From: Micavibrio sp.
GTDB lineage: Bacteria > Pseudomonadota > Alphaproteobacteria > Micavibrionales > UBA2020
DNA length: 64,000 nucleotides
Direction of reading: 5' to 3'
Assembly: GCA_028283745.1 (NCBI GenBank)
Contig: JAPWJZ010000004.1
Coordinates: 434,001-498,000, forward strand
Made by a program: the position numbers and the translations under genes. Positions within the stretch are counted from its first letter, which is position 1. Each line of letters starts with the position of its first letter. Of this stretch, positions 33,988 through 42,629 are shown piece by piece. A model generated the notes under the pieces. That model was not told where the DNA came from. It searched no databases and saw nothing but the letters and a program-made list of their open reading frames with translations.

Positions 33988-34854
33988 ATGGCGACTTTCG
34001 GCAAACCCGTCGGCGGCAATCACCGCCTTAAAAAAGCCTTCCTGAAGGCGACCCTTGCAGGCCTCGTCACTTTTGCCTGCTACGATACCTACGCACCCGA
34101 TGTCGCAAAGCACGCGGTCGAAAACAAAATCAGCCATGTGACCGGCATCGACCTCCAGAACAAAAAGCCTGCCGGCAATGGCAACCTGCAGTTTGTGTTT
34201 GAAAACCAGACCACGCCCGACATCCTGGGTGAAAAGTCGAAAGCCATTTTCAACGTGCACGTGAACGTGCCGGATATGTGGTTTGCCATGGTTGGCCGCC
34301 ATGACCTGCTGATGCAGAACGACAATAATCGCGAAGCCTTCCAGACGTGGATGAAGCAGTTTGACGGCCTGAAAGGCAAGGATATTGCCGAAAAGGCCCG
34401 CGCCGTTGATGCCGCGATTGATACGCAAATCACTTACGCGACCGACCCCGAAACCTCGCAAAAGGCGGATTACTGGTCGTCGCCCATGGAAACGCTGCAG
34501 ATTAAAAAAGGCGACTGCGAAGACTTCGCCATTTTGAAGTACTACACCCTGCGCGAACTGGGCGTACCAGCCGATAAAATGTTCGTCGTTGCCGTTGGCA
34601 AGGACGGCGGTGAACTTGACCATGCAACGCTGATGGTCAATACCCGCGACGTTTCCTTCCTGCGCTCGCAGTGGGAAGGCTTCAAGCAGAAGGTCTTCAA
34701 TTCCACGCCTGACTCGCATTACGTTATTCTTGATAACGACAACAGCCCCGACGGCAAGCTGGTGGAAGCACGGGATTCGCACTACGAAGCCCATTACGCC
34801 ATGAACGAAAAAGGTCTTTGGACTATTCCAGCCAATAGCAAATTGAAATGGTAA
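33988..34854 (+). CDS. Transglutaminase-like cysteine peptidase (BTLCP family), copy 1
   Basis: A 288-residue protein from the ATG at 33988. A basic N-terminus and a hydrophobic segment (ATLAGLVTFACYDTYAP) suggest export or anchoring. The BTLCP core follows with catalytic Cys in KKGDCEDFAILKYY, His in LDHATLMVNT and Asp in VILDNDN. The family includes LapG, a periplasmic protease that cuts surface adhesins under c-di-GMP control; no LapD or adhesin gene is seen here. The frame is open to a TTG at 33886, with an ATG at 33895, but alignment with copy 2 favours 33988. Confidence 0.85.
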   Translation: MATFGKPVGGNHRLKKAFLKATLAGLVTFACYDTYAPDVAKHAVENKISHVTGIDLQNKKPAGNGNLQFVFENQTTPDILGEKSKAIFNVHVNVPDMWFAMVGRHDLLMQNDNNREAFQTWMKQFDGLKGKDIAEKARAVDAAIDTQITYATDPETSQKADYWSSPMETLQIKKGDCEDFAILKYYTLRELGVPADKMFVVAVGKDGGELDHATLMVNTRDVSFLRSQWEGFKQKVFNSTPDSHYVILDNDNSPDGKLVEARDSHYEAHYAMNEKGLWTIPANSKLKW

Positions 34855-34901
34855 CTATTTGATATTGCTAGGCACTGTATTTTATCGACTGTGATTTTTA
34901 T

Positions 34902-34930
34902 TTGACATAAGCAGGTCATTTTGTTATCTT
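34902..34930 (+). promoter_or_regulatory. Promoter of the second BTLCP gene
   Basis: TTGACA (34902-34907), 17-base spacer, TATCTT (34925-34930), extended as TTGACATAA. Expected transcription start is near 34937. Confidence 0.6.
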
Positions 34931-34967
34931 ACCCCTCTTCGAAAAGATGGATGGGAAGAAAAGAAAA

Positions 34968-35915
34968 ATGACCGCTTTATCAAAAAAATGGGCCGGCAAA
35001 AATGAGCAGAACGGGCGCGGCAAAAAGCGCTTTACTGCCCGTAAGCTTGGTAAAGCGTTTTTGAAAACCGGCATTTCCGGCGCGGTTGCTTTTGCTTCCT
35101 ACAATACCTATGTGCCCGCAAAGGCGCGTGAAGCCGTTGCCGCGACGATTGACCATGTGGCCGGCACCAGGCTTGAAGCCTCCAAGCCGCCGGCCTACCT
35201 GCCCGTCGCGGTTAAATTTTCCGGCGGCGCAACGCCGGTTATTTTCAACGCCGCCAGCCAGAATAGTTTGAGGCTGAAAGACAGCACGCCCAACCAGTGG
35301 CTGATGGCGGTGGCGCACCACGCCTACCTCATGACCAAGCCGAACTTCCGTCAGATGTACCAGGACTGGATGCGGCAGCTGGAACCCTACCGCCACAGCA
35401 CCATTGCCGAAAAAGGCAAGGCGGTAGACGGGCTTGTGGACAGCACCGTGAAATATACATCCGACATGGAAAGTTCCGGCCTGCCTGAATACTGGGCATC
35501 ACCCCTTGAAACCATCAATTCCAAAAAGGGTGATTGCGAGGATTTTGCGATTTTGAAGTACTACGCCATGCGTTACCTCGACGTGCCGCCGGAGCGTCTT
35601 TATATTGTCGGCGTCGGCGTGCATGGGTCCGCCAGCCTCAACCACGCGACGCTTATTGTAGATACGGCGGAGGACCCGCAGCAGAACTTCCTGCAGCGCT
35701 GGCTTGAAAAACCGAAAGCGCACACGCCCAGTTTCTCCATTCTTGAAGACGACGGCACCAAGGACGGCAAGCTGCTCGACATGCAAACGACGAACTACCG
35801 CCCGTTCTATGCCCTTAACGAAAACAGCATCTGGATGCTAAAGGCACCGGAACCTGCGGCCGTGCCGAAAGCTGCCGCACCCGTCAGCCCGCGCACGGCA
35901 GCGCGTGCGATTTAA
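34968..35915 (+). CDS. Transglutaminase-like cysteine peptidase (BTLCP family), copy 2
   Basis: A 315-residue paralogue of copy 1 with its own promoter. After a basic stretch (KKRFTARKLGKAFLK) comes the hydrophobic SGAVAFASYNTYVPAKARE, parallel to copy 1. Catalytic Cys is in KKGDCEDFAILKYY and His in SLNHATLIVD. The third triad position reads SILEDDGT where copy 1 has VILDNDN, so the Asp seems replaced by Glu or shifted by one residue. The C-terminus has an extra alanine/proline-rich tail. The start at 34968 follows a GGGAAG stretch; an ATG at 34947 is also in frame but would leave a leader of only about ten bases. Confidence 0.83.
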   Translation: MTALSKKWAGKNEQNGRGKKRFTARKLGKAFLKTGISGAVAFASYNTYVPAKAREAVAATIDHVAGTRLEASKPPAYLPVAVKFSGGATPVIFNAASQNSLRLKDSTPNQWLMAVAHHAYLMTKPNFRQMYQDWMRQLEPYRHSTIAEKGKAVDGLVDSTVKYTSDMESSGLPEYWASPLETINSKKGDCEDFAILKYYAMRYLDVPPERLYIVGVGVHGSASLNHATLIVDTAEDPQQNFLQRWLEKPKAHTPSFSILEDDGTKDGKLLDMQTTNYRPFYALNENSIWMLKAPEPAAVPKAAAPVSPRTAARAI

Positions 35916-35935
35916 CGCGCGCAGGCCCGCACAAC

Positions 35936-36595
35936 TTAGGCAGCGTCTTTAAACGAACCGGTGCCAAGGAACTGGGATGCCAGCTTCCATACGCCCGGCA
36001 TCCAGACCATCAGCGAATGATCGCCAAAAATAACCACGTGGTCTTTCATGCCGTCGACCTTCGTGCTGTCGATGGAAACGAGGCCGTCGTTGGGCCGCGG
36101 AATATCCACAATATAACTGGTCGGGAAATGGAAGTAGTGGTTGCGGCCCGCAATAATGCCGCATTCGAACGGCACGGGCGGCAGCTTTGCGTGAATATCA
36201 TCCGCCGTGGTGCCAAGCGTCTGGCCTGCAACGCCAAAATACCATTCAAACGGCGGAAAGCGGCGTAAAAAATCCGCCACTTCGCTGCCGCGGTTGGGCG
36301 TGCCGATCATGACGACTCGGCCGATTTTTGCGGCGCCGTATTTTTGCGCGTAATAACGCACCAGCAGCCCGCCCATGGAATGGACGACGAAATCAACCGG
36401 CTGGCCGGATTTTTCAAAAGCTTCTTTTACCACGGGTGTAATGTGGTCATCCACCAGCTGGTCGAAAGTTTTTTCGCGCGACGGGTATGAAATATCATAG
36501 ACAGTATAGTGCTTTCCGCGCAGGTGGCGGGCCATGCCGGCCATCCACATGCGGTTCATGGCGATGCCGTGCAGAACAATGACGGCGCGGCTCAT
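35936..36595 (-). CDS. Alpha/beta-hydrolase, lipase-like
   Basis: A 219-residue alpha/beta-hydrolase. VIVLHGIAMNRMWM near the N-terminus forms the oxyanion region and VDFVVHSMGGLLVRYYAQKY carries the nucleophile Ser in HSMGG. IGTPNRGSEVADFL and PNDGLVSIDSTKVDG resemble EstA/LipA-type lipases, with Asp in PNDGLV and His in VIFGDHSLM as likely triad members. No signal peptide, so the product may be cytosolic. Its ATG overlaps the stop of the upstream small membrane gene (ATGA), tying it to the ctaA operon. Confidence 0.8.
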   Translation of the reverse strand: MSRAVIVLHGIAMNRMWMAGMARHLRGKHYTVYDISYPSREKTFDQLVDDHITPVVKEAFEKSGQPVDFVVHSMGGLLVRYYAQKYGAAKIGRVVMIGTPNRGSEVADFLRRFPPFEWYFGVAGQTLGTTADDIHAKLPPVPFECGIIAGRNHYFHFPTSYIVDIPRPNDGLVSIDSTKVDGMKDHVVIFGDHSLMVWMPGVWKLASQFLGTGSFKDAA

Positions 36596-36840
36596 GCTGT
36601 TTTACCGGCATCTGCCACGCGCGGTTTTTCTTTCGGCCATGCGGTGAAGGCAAACAGCCACAGCGCCACAACGGCGCCATACGGCACAATCATCAGCAGC
36701 GCCCAGTAAGGGCTGCGACCCGCGCGCGTGACGGCAACGGCGGACGCGATAAGCAGCAGCGTGATGAGCGACCCGCGCATCAGGTATTGCTGCCAGAAGG
36801 CCCAGTTGTCAAAACCGTAGGCATATAAAAACTCGGTCAT
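36592..36840 (-). CDS. Small membrane protein, paralogue 1 in ctaA operon
   Basis: An 82-residue protein with two hydrophobic segments (about residues 20-36 and 46-66) and the motifs RAGRSPYWALLMIVPYGA and FTAWPKEKP. The next gene upstream carries the same RAGRNPLWALGLLVPYAG and FTAWPKATP motifs, so the two are paralogues. Start and stop codons overlap the neighbours (ATGA on both ends). Function unknown. Confidence 0.65.
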   Translation of the reverse strand: MTEFLYAYGFDNWAFWQQYLMRGSLITLLLIASAVAVTRAGRSPYWALLMIVPYGAVVALWLFAFTAWPKEKPRVADAGKTA

Positions 36841-37073
36841 GCTTTTTTCTCCCGCTTTTTAATTTGCAGCGGTGTTGCCTTTGGCCAGGCGGTGAAGCCC
36901 AGCGGCACGGCGCAAATGATATAGCCAGCATACGGCACCAGCAGTCCCAGCGCCCACAGCGGGTTACGGCCCGCGCGCCAGAAAATGCGCACCATGGGCA
37001 CCGCCACAATCAACACGGAAACATAGTAATGCCACAATTGCGGCGACATATAATCGGCCAGAAATTCAGGCAC
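36837..37073 (-). CDS. Small membrane protein, paralogue 2 in ctaA operon
   Basis: A 78-residue protein with two hydrophobic segments and the RAGR-P-WAL-VPY and FTAWPK motifs shared with the following gene. A GTG at 37073 is taken as start because GGAGA precedes it and it overlaps the ctaA stop by eight bases; upstream ATGs at 37106 and 37109 would make a longer product and overlap ctaA by some 40 bases. The basic tail ends KKREKKA. Function unknown. Confidence 0.6.
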   Translation of the reverse strand: MPEFLADYMSPQLWHYYVSVLIVAVPMVRIFWRAGRNPLWALGLLVPYAGYIICAVPLGFTAWPKATPLQIKKREKKA

Positions 37074-38151
37074 GGGCTTGGTTCTCCTTCGGAAGGGCGG
37101 GGACATCATGCAGCAGCCAGACCAATACGCCCAACAGCGTCATGGCACCCGCCTGGTGCATGACCGCAAGGTGAATATCCACCTGCGTCAGTAATGTTGA
37201 TATGCCAAGCGCGACCTGGCACAGCGCGACAATACCCGCGGCATTGAACAAGCGGCGCTGGCGCGGCGTGCAATCAAGCTTTTTGCTGCGCCAGACAAGC
37301 GCCATGACCTTGCAAAACGTCAGCAGCGCCAGAATGCGGTGCGTGAACTGCACGCTGGCGGGTTCCTCGAATATCGCAAGCCAGACGGGTTTATGCTGCA
37401 TCAGCTCCGGCGGCAGCCAGTGGCTGTCCATCATGGGGAAGGTATTGTAAACCATGCCGGCATCAAGACCCGCGACAAAGGCGCCCCATGTCATGGTCAC
37501 GGCCACGGCAACAATGCAGGCGCGGATGAAGCCGTGCAGCTTGCCCGCAGCCCCCGCGGGCTCCGTTTTTGGCAGTGCAAAAACAAGGCCGAGACGGAAC
37601 AGGCAGGCGTATAAAAACACCGCCGTCATCAGGTGCGCGGCAAGGCGGTAATGGCTGACGGCAGGGTTATCGACAAGGCCGCTTGCAACCATCCACCACC
37701 CGAGCGCACCCTGAAAACAGCCGATGGCAAGGATGCCGAAGAAAGCAGGTTTGCGCGCCGCCGGAATGCGCTGCCAGAAATACAGGAACGGCAGGAAGTA
37801 AATAACGCCGATCGTGCGGCCCCAGAGGCGGTGCAGCCACTCCCAGAAGAAAATATGCTTGAAGTCATCCAGCGACATGCCGTGATTGACCTTCAAATAC
37901 TGCGGGCTGGTTTTGTAGTCGGCGAATTCGCGCGCCCAGTCGGCGGCGTTCAGGGGCGGCAATGCGCCGGCAATCGGTTCCCACTTCACAATCGACAGGC
38001 CGGATTCCGTCAGGCGCGTGATTGCGCCAATCAACGCCATCAAAAAGACGGCGGCGGCGCAGGCGAAAAGCCAAATAGCCACAGGCTTCAGCCGCGCCGC
38101 AGGCAATACAGACGGAAGTACAGTCGGGGTTACGGGAGCATCATCAAGCAT
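37066..38151 (-). CDS. ctaA: Heme A synthase CtaA (COX15 type)
   Basis: A 361-residue protein with eight membrane segments. Family blocks in order: IGAITRLTESGLSIVKWEP, the conserved His motif in FFWEWLHRLWGRTIG, QGALGWWMVASGL, SHYRLAAHLMTAV, GLDAGMVYNTFPMMDSHWLP, and QFTHRILALLTF with HLAVMHQAGAMTL, giving the four heme-ligand histidines. It oxidises heme O to heme A for cytochrome aa3 oxidase. It is the first gene of an operon with two small membrane proteins and a hydrolase. Confidence 0.95.
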   Translation of the reverse strand: MLDDAPVTPTVLPSVLPAARLKPVAIWLFACAAAVFLMALIGAITRLTESGLSIVKWEPIAGALPPLNAADWAREFADYKTSPQYLKVNHGMSLDDFKHIFFWEWLHRLWGRTIGVIYFLPFLYFWQRIPAARKPAFFGILAIGCFQGALGWWMVASGLVDNPAVSHYRLAAHLMTAVFLYACLFRLGLVFALPKTEPAGAAGKLHGFIRACIVAVAVTMTWGAFVAGLDAGMVYNTFPMMDSHWLPPELMQHKPVWLAIFEEPASVQFTHRILALLTFCKVMALVWRSKKLDCTPRQRRLFNAAGIVALCQVALGISTLLTQVDIHLAVMHQAGAMTLLGVLVWLLHDVPALPKENQARA

Positions 38152-38223
38152 CAGGGCGCGGCGCCTTTATGAGAAGTCTTTTGCGGCCCTAATATAGTAC
38201 TGAACGGGTGATACCGAAAGCAT

Positions 38224-38251
38224 AAAAAAAGCCCCATAACGGGGCTTTTTT
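38224..38251. terminator. Intrinsic terminator
   Basis: AAAAAAAGCCCC, five-base loop, GGGGCTTTTTT. It lies between ctaA and the 3' end of the ankyrin/AAA+ gene and ends the latter's leftward transcript. Confidence 0.8.
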
Positions 38252-38271
38252 GACGGCGAAAGCACGGATTT

Positions 38272-39906
38272 TTAAAGTTTCGCCGAAAAACCCATGCCGC
38301 GGCTGCGGGCAAGGTTGGGCCCTGCAATAATGGCCGCAATGTTCAGCGCCTTTACATCGGCCCGCGTAACCGTGCTGAATTCCTTTTGGGTCATGTCCTG
38401 CGTTGGGGGCTTGGCGAAAAGCCGTTCCGCCAGCGCATCCGGTAGTTTGGCGACAATGCTTTCAACTTCACGGGCATTGGTGAAGCTTTTGCCATGTTCG
38501 CGCTTGCCGTCATCCAGCGCCGTCAGCAGCAGGGCTTTTGCTTCGGGTTCAATTTCCAGTTTTTCCGCGCCAAGCTTCTGGTCGATGACTTTTGACAGGG
38601 TTGCCCCGTCCATATCTTCCAGCCGCGTATAGGTGGCAATGTGCGCCTTCAGGCCGGGGTTAAGATGCAGCATTTCATCCACCGTGGCGGGAGAGCCTGT
38701 GATGAAGATAACAGGTTTATCCTCCCGGCCCGCGAGCGACATTTGCAAAGCGGTCATCAGCCGCGGCGTGAATTCGGCGGCGTCGGAATGGCCGCCGTAA
38801 ACGGGGTCCGGCAATTCCAGCAATATTACATCCGCCTTCGCAAAAATAGCGGCGAGCGCGGGCGGCGGCAGCGTGACGGAAGGACCCGCCATATTCTCCT
38901 TGTTGAACTCGACGTATTTGCCGCCGGCAAGGCCCAGCGTCATCAGCAGCTCGGCCTTTTTGTGCGCGAAGCTGCTTTTGCCAAGCCCTTCACCGCCAAT
39001 AATCACTTCGCCATAGGTGCGGGGCGCAGCCGGGCTGTCGCCGCCGCGCACTTTGTCGTAGCTGGCGCGAAAAGCCAGGCGGCGGGCCGCGGTTTTCAAT
39101 TCAGCAAGCCCCACAAAATCTTTTTCAATTTCGTCCAGCACCTGCTGCGCGGTTTTGGGCGGCATTTGCCGCACATATTCGCCAAGGTCGGGCGTGGCGG
39201 CGGCACCACCGCCAAATTCGCGGCTTAGGTTGCCGCTGCGGCGCGCGGCATCAGGCGCGGGGGTAAAGCCGCGCAGAATATCCGGCACCAGCACCTGCAC
39301 ATGCGGCCGGTTAAACGGCGCGGTCCAGGCGGTAATTTTATCGGCATGTTCGGCGGCAAGGTTTTTTTCAAGCGCGGTTTCGGGGTTCAGCAATTTTTCC
39401 CGCACGGCGTTATAAAGACGTTCTACCGTATCAACAACCAGCCCCACCATTTTTTCCGGCGGCAGGTTTTCACCCTGCAGCGCTTCTATTTGCCCTGCGG
39501 CAAGCGACTTGATATCGGGCTGGTAAACAGGCCGGCCCTCGCGGATGGTTTCATCAATCGCGTGCAGCACAACGGCGGCGGTGGCGGCGGTGTTTTCTGC
39601 CAGCACCAGCTGGTCGACAAGATTGTGGTAATGTTCGCTCGCCGTTTTTGGCTCCGTCACTTTCAGGCCGTGCGCGAAAAGCAGCTCGATAAGCGCGGTG
39701 GTTTTTTGTTCGAACTCCGGCTGCATATGTTCAAACCCCGGCTTCAGGCGCGAGGTAAGCAGCACAAACAGCGGGTGCATGCCGCGGACCGGCGTTTCAG
39801 GGCTGACGTGCGCCGCCAGCGCCTTTTGCACCAGCGCAATATCGTGCTTCTGGATGCCGTACTGGAATTCGGCAGTGATGCTGGAGTCGATTGTGGTGTC
39901 CGGCAT
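38272..39906 (-). CDS. Ankyrin-like domain fused to a CbbX/SpoVK-like AAA+ ATPase with degenerate Walker B
   Basis: A 544-residue protein. The first 120 residues resemble ankyrin-type helical pairs (QYGIQKHDIALVQKALAAHV, HPLFVLLTSRLKPGFEHM). The C-terminal half (from about residue 260) is AAA+ of the CbbX/SpoVK kind: VLDEIEKDFVGLAELKTAAR, then Walker A GGEGLGKSSFAHKKAELL, and PVIFITGSPATVDEMLHLNP as sensor-1 region. The Walker B position reads VILLELPDPVYGG instead of VLFIDEA, so the metal-binding Asp and catalytic Glu are not conserved. It may bind but not hydrolyse ATP efficiently. It is monocistronic. Confidence 0.7.
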   Translation of the reverse strand: MPDTTIDSSITAEFQYGIQKHDIALVQKALAAHVSPETPVRGMHPLFVLLTSRLKPGFEHMQPEFEQKTTALIELLFAHGLKVTEPKTASEHYHNLVDQLVLAENTAATAAVVLHAIDETIREGRPVYQPDIKSLAAGQIEALQGENLPPEKMVGLVVDTVERLYNAVREKLLNPETALEKNLAAEHADKITAWTAPFNRPHVQVLVPDILRGFTPAPDAARRSGNLSREFGGGAAATPDLGEYVRQMPPKTAQQVLDEIEKDFVGLAELKTAARRLAFRASYDKVRGGDSPAAPRTYGEVIIGGEGLGKSSFAHKKAELLMTLGLAGGKYVEFNKENMAGPSVTLPPPALAAIFAKADVILLELPDPVYGGHSDAAEFTPRLMTALQMSLAGREDKPVIFITGSPATVDEMLHLNPGLKAHIATYTRLEDMDGATLSKVIDQKLGAEKLEIEPEAKALLLTALDDGKREHGKSFTNAREVESIVAKLPDALAERLFAKPPTQDMTQKEFSTVTRADVKALNIAAIIAGPNLARSRGMGFSAKL

Positions 39907-40044
39907 AAAGCGTCCCCTACAAAAAACGACAAAATTAAAAACGTTGCCCCTATTCTAATGGCTAAGGGTTACTTTTTCATAAAGATTGATTGAAATCTAT
40001 AAAATATTATTATTTTTCAGTCATTTACCGGCCTCGCACGCCTG

Positions 40045-40087
40045 AAAAATCAGCCGCCCGCACCGTTTCCGGCAGGGGCGGCTTTTC
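40045..40087 (-). terminator. Hairpin after nadC
   Basis: AAAATCAGCCGCCC pairs with GGGCGGCTTTT around a GC-rich loop, 25 bases beyond the nadC stop. It probably ends the leftward nad operon. Confidence 0.6.
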
Positions 40088-40111
40088 AAGGTAAGGAACT
40101 TTAAAAAGCGG

Positions 40112-40972
40112 TTAGGCAGCAGCGCGGAAATCAAGCCCCACATCAAAGTTGGGCGCGCTATGCGTGATGGCGCCGGAGGAAATAAGGTCCACCCCTGTCG
40201 CGGCGATTTTTGGAATACGGTCGAGCGTGACACCGCCGGAAGCTTCGACGGTGGCGCGGCCCGCCACCAGTTTCACGGCGGCGGTCATGTCATCCAGGCT
40301 CATGTTGTCGAGCATGACAATATCAACGCCTTCTTCCAGCACTTCCTTCAACTGCTCGATGGTATCGACCTCGCATTCGATTTTAACCGTGTGGCCAATG
40401 TGCTGCTTTGCGTTGCGGATGGCGATTTTAACGCCGCCGGCCATGGCAATGTGGTTGTCCTTAATCAACACCGCATCATCAAGCCCGTAGCGGTGCGGAA
40501 TGCCGCCGCCGATTTGCACGGCGTATTTTTCAATCGCGCGCAGGCCGGGGGTGGTTTTGCGGGTGGCGGCAATGCGGGCCTTGTGGTTGCCGGTGGCGCG
40601 CACCATTTGCAGCGTCAGCGTGGCAATGCCCGACAGGCGGCCGACGAAGTTGAGCGCCACACGTTCCGCAGTTAAAATTGACCTTGCGCGGCCTTCAACT
40701 TCCATCACTTCGTCGCCTTTCTTCACATCCGCGCCTTCGGCTTTCAGGCGGCGGACGTTTAAAGTGGGGTCAACGGTTTTGAAGGCGAGCTCGGCAAGGT
40801 CAAGCCCTGCAATGCGCCCGTCTTCGCGGCTGGCGATGACGACGCGCGCACGCGTTTCCGCCGGCACCGTGCTGTTGGAAGTAATATCGCCGGAACGGCC
40901 AAGGTCTTCCGCCAGCGCCATTTTAACCAGCGGTTCCAGAATGACGGACGGCAAGGGTGCGATGAAAGTCAT
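40112..40972 (-). CDS. nadC: Nicotinate-nucleotide diphosphorylase (quinolinate phosphoribosyltransferase)
   Basis: A 286-residue enzyme that converts quinolinate and PRPP to nicotinate mononucleotide in de novo NAD synthesis. Conserved pieces: ALAEDLGRSGDITSNSTVP, RIAATRKTTPGLRAIEKYAV then QIGGGIPHRYGLDDAVLIKD, and VEASGGVTLDRIPKIA with ISSGAITHSAP. ATG at 40972 has AAGGTGA five bases upstream; another ATG at 40981 has none. It is the last gene after nadA and the broken nadB, with a 34-base gap. Confidence 0.94.
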   Translation of the reverse strand: MTFIAPLPSVILEPLVKMALAEDLGRSGDITSNSTVPAETRARVVIASREDGRIAGLDLAELAFKTVDPTLNVRRLKAEGADVKKGDEVMEVEGRARSILTAERVALNFVGRLSGIATLTLQMVRATGNHKARIAATRKTTPGLRAIEKYAVQIGGGIPHRYGLDDAVLIKDNHIAMAGGVKIAIRNAKQHIGHTVKIECEVDTIEQLKEVLEEGVDIVMLDNMSLDDMTAAVKLVAGRATVEASGGVTLDRIPKIAATGVDLISSGAITHSAPNFDVGLDFRAAA

Positions 40973-41006
40973 GGTAATCACCTTAAAATTTCACGTTTCA
41001 AAGAAG

Positions 41007-42586
41007 TTACGCCACGTTTTCCTGCAGCGCGGGTTTGCGGGTCAGCAGGGCGTCCACCGTCAGGGCATCAATTTCCTTCAAGGTGACGAAGCTGCGTTTC
41101 TGCCAGGTTTTCACCGGCAGCGCATAGTCGCTGCGGCAGTGGCCGCCGCGGCTTTCGGTGCGGTTCAGGGCCGATACCGCAATCATGCGGGCAACAAGCG
41201 CCATGTCTGCCGTGCGCGTATCGCGGCCTTCGGCTGCTTTTTGCAGCGTTGCGATTTCGCGGATGGCATCCTTCATGCCTTTTTCATGGCGGATGACGCC
41301 GACGAGGTCTGTCATGATATGGCGCAGTTCGCCAACTGCCGCTTCCATGCTGGTATGCGGCAGGGCGGGTTGCGCCGCCGCGTTGAGGCGCAGGGGCTGG
41401 TAGCCGCGCACAACGAAGTTTTCAATGTCCTGCGCCGCTTTCGCGCCCATGACGACTGCTTCCATGATGGAGTTGGATGCAAGGCGGTTCGCGCCGTGCA
41501 GGCCGGTTGCCGCCGTTTCACCCGCAGCCCAAAGGCCGTAGATGGAGGCGCGGCCGTTCAGGTCTGTCGCAATACCGCCCATGTGGTAGTGAACAGCCGG
41601 CGTGACGGGGATAAGATCGCGCTTCGGGTCGAGGCCTGCGCGTGCCGCCGCCGAGATCAGCGCCGGGAAATGCGTGGTGTCGATATGGCGGCAATCAAGG
41701 TAGGTCTTCTGGCCTTTCTGGATTTGCGCGAACAGGCCGCGGCTGACAACGTCACGCGGGGCAAGCTCGGCCATTTCGTGGTAATCCAGCATAAAGCGTT
41801 CGCCGCGGCTGTTCAGCAGGTATGCGCCTTCACCGCGCAGCGCTTCGGTTGCAAGGGGCGCCGGGTCTTCACCGATATCAAGCACGGTCGGGTGGAACTG
41901 CACGAATTCAAGGTCGGAAATTACTGCGCCCGCACGCGCGGCCATGGCAATGCCGCGGCCAATGGCGTGCAGCGGGTTGGACGTTGCGGCGTACAGGCCG
42001 CCAAGGCCGCCCGTTGCCAGCAGCACCGCCGGCGCGCCGAAGATAACAGCCTTGCCATCCGCAAGGTTACGGCACAGAACGCCCTGCACGGCGCCCGTTG
42101 CGGGGCCGTCGCGGCGCACAATGCGCTCGACCGATACGCCGGAAACGAATTCGATGGAGGGAGTATTAAGCACGGCTTCGGTCAGCGCGCGCATCAATTC
42201 ATACCCGAAACCATCACCGGCAGCGACCTTCAGGCTTCGCGGGACAGTTTATACGCGCCCGTTTCGTCCTTTTCGAACTGCACGCCGTAGCGGGCGAGGA
42301 TTTCGATGTATTTGGGGGCGGCTTCGACCAGCGCGCGGACGACGGCAGCATCTGCCGTGCCGGCTGCGGCTTTCAGCGTATCGGCCACGTGGCTTTCGGT
42401 TGAATCTTCCGCACCGACAGCAGCGGCGATGCCGCCTTGCGACCATTGCGACGCACAAACACCACCCGGCGCTTTTTCAGACAGCACCAGCACGCGGCGG
42501 GGCGCGAGGGTGAGCGCCGCCATAAGGCCCGCGGCACCCGAGCCGACGATGACGACATCTGCGGTATCTTTAATTTGTGCGGTCAT
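41007..42586 (-). pseudogene. nadB: L-aspartate oxidase, broken by an out-of-frame deletion
   Basis: The N-terminal part (42586-42230) has the FAD motif VVIVGSGAAGLMAALTL and GVCASQWSQGGIAAAVG. It stops after KLSREA at a TGA (42230-42232). Reading continues in another frame from about 42228 with LKVAAGDGFGYELMRALTEA, then LATGGLGGLYAATSNP, FVQFHPTVLD, HYHMGGIATDLNGR and GANRLASNSIMEA, to the stop at 41007. Intact NadB has REAAHSxxRIL in this place, so about seven residues (some 22 bases) are missing and the frame is lost. A short deletion is more likely than a simple base-call error. NadB makes iminoaspartate for NadA. A re-start at the ATG at 42197 would yield only the C-terminal part. Confidence 0.85.
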
Positions 42587-42629
42587 GGTTTGGTATCCCT
42601 TCGTAAAGTCTTTAAAATTGCACCGGAAA

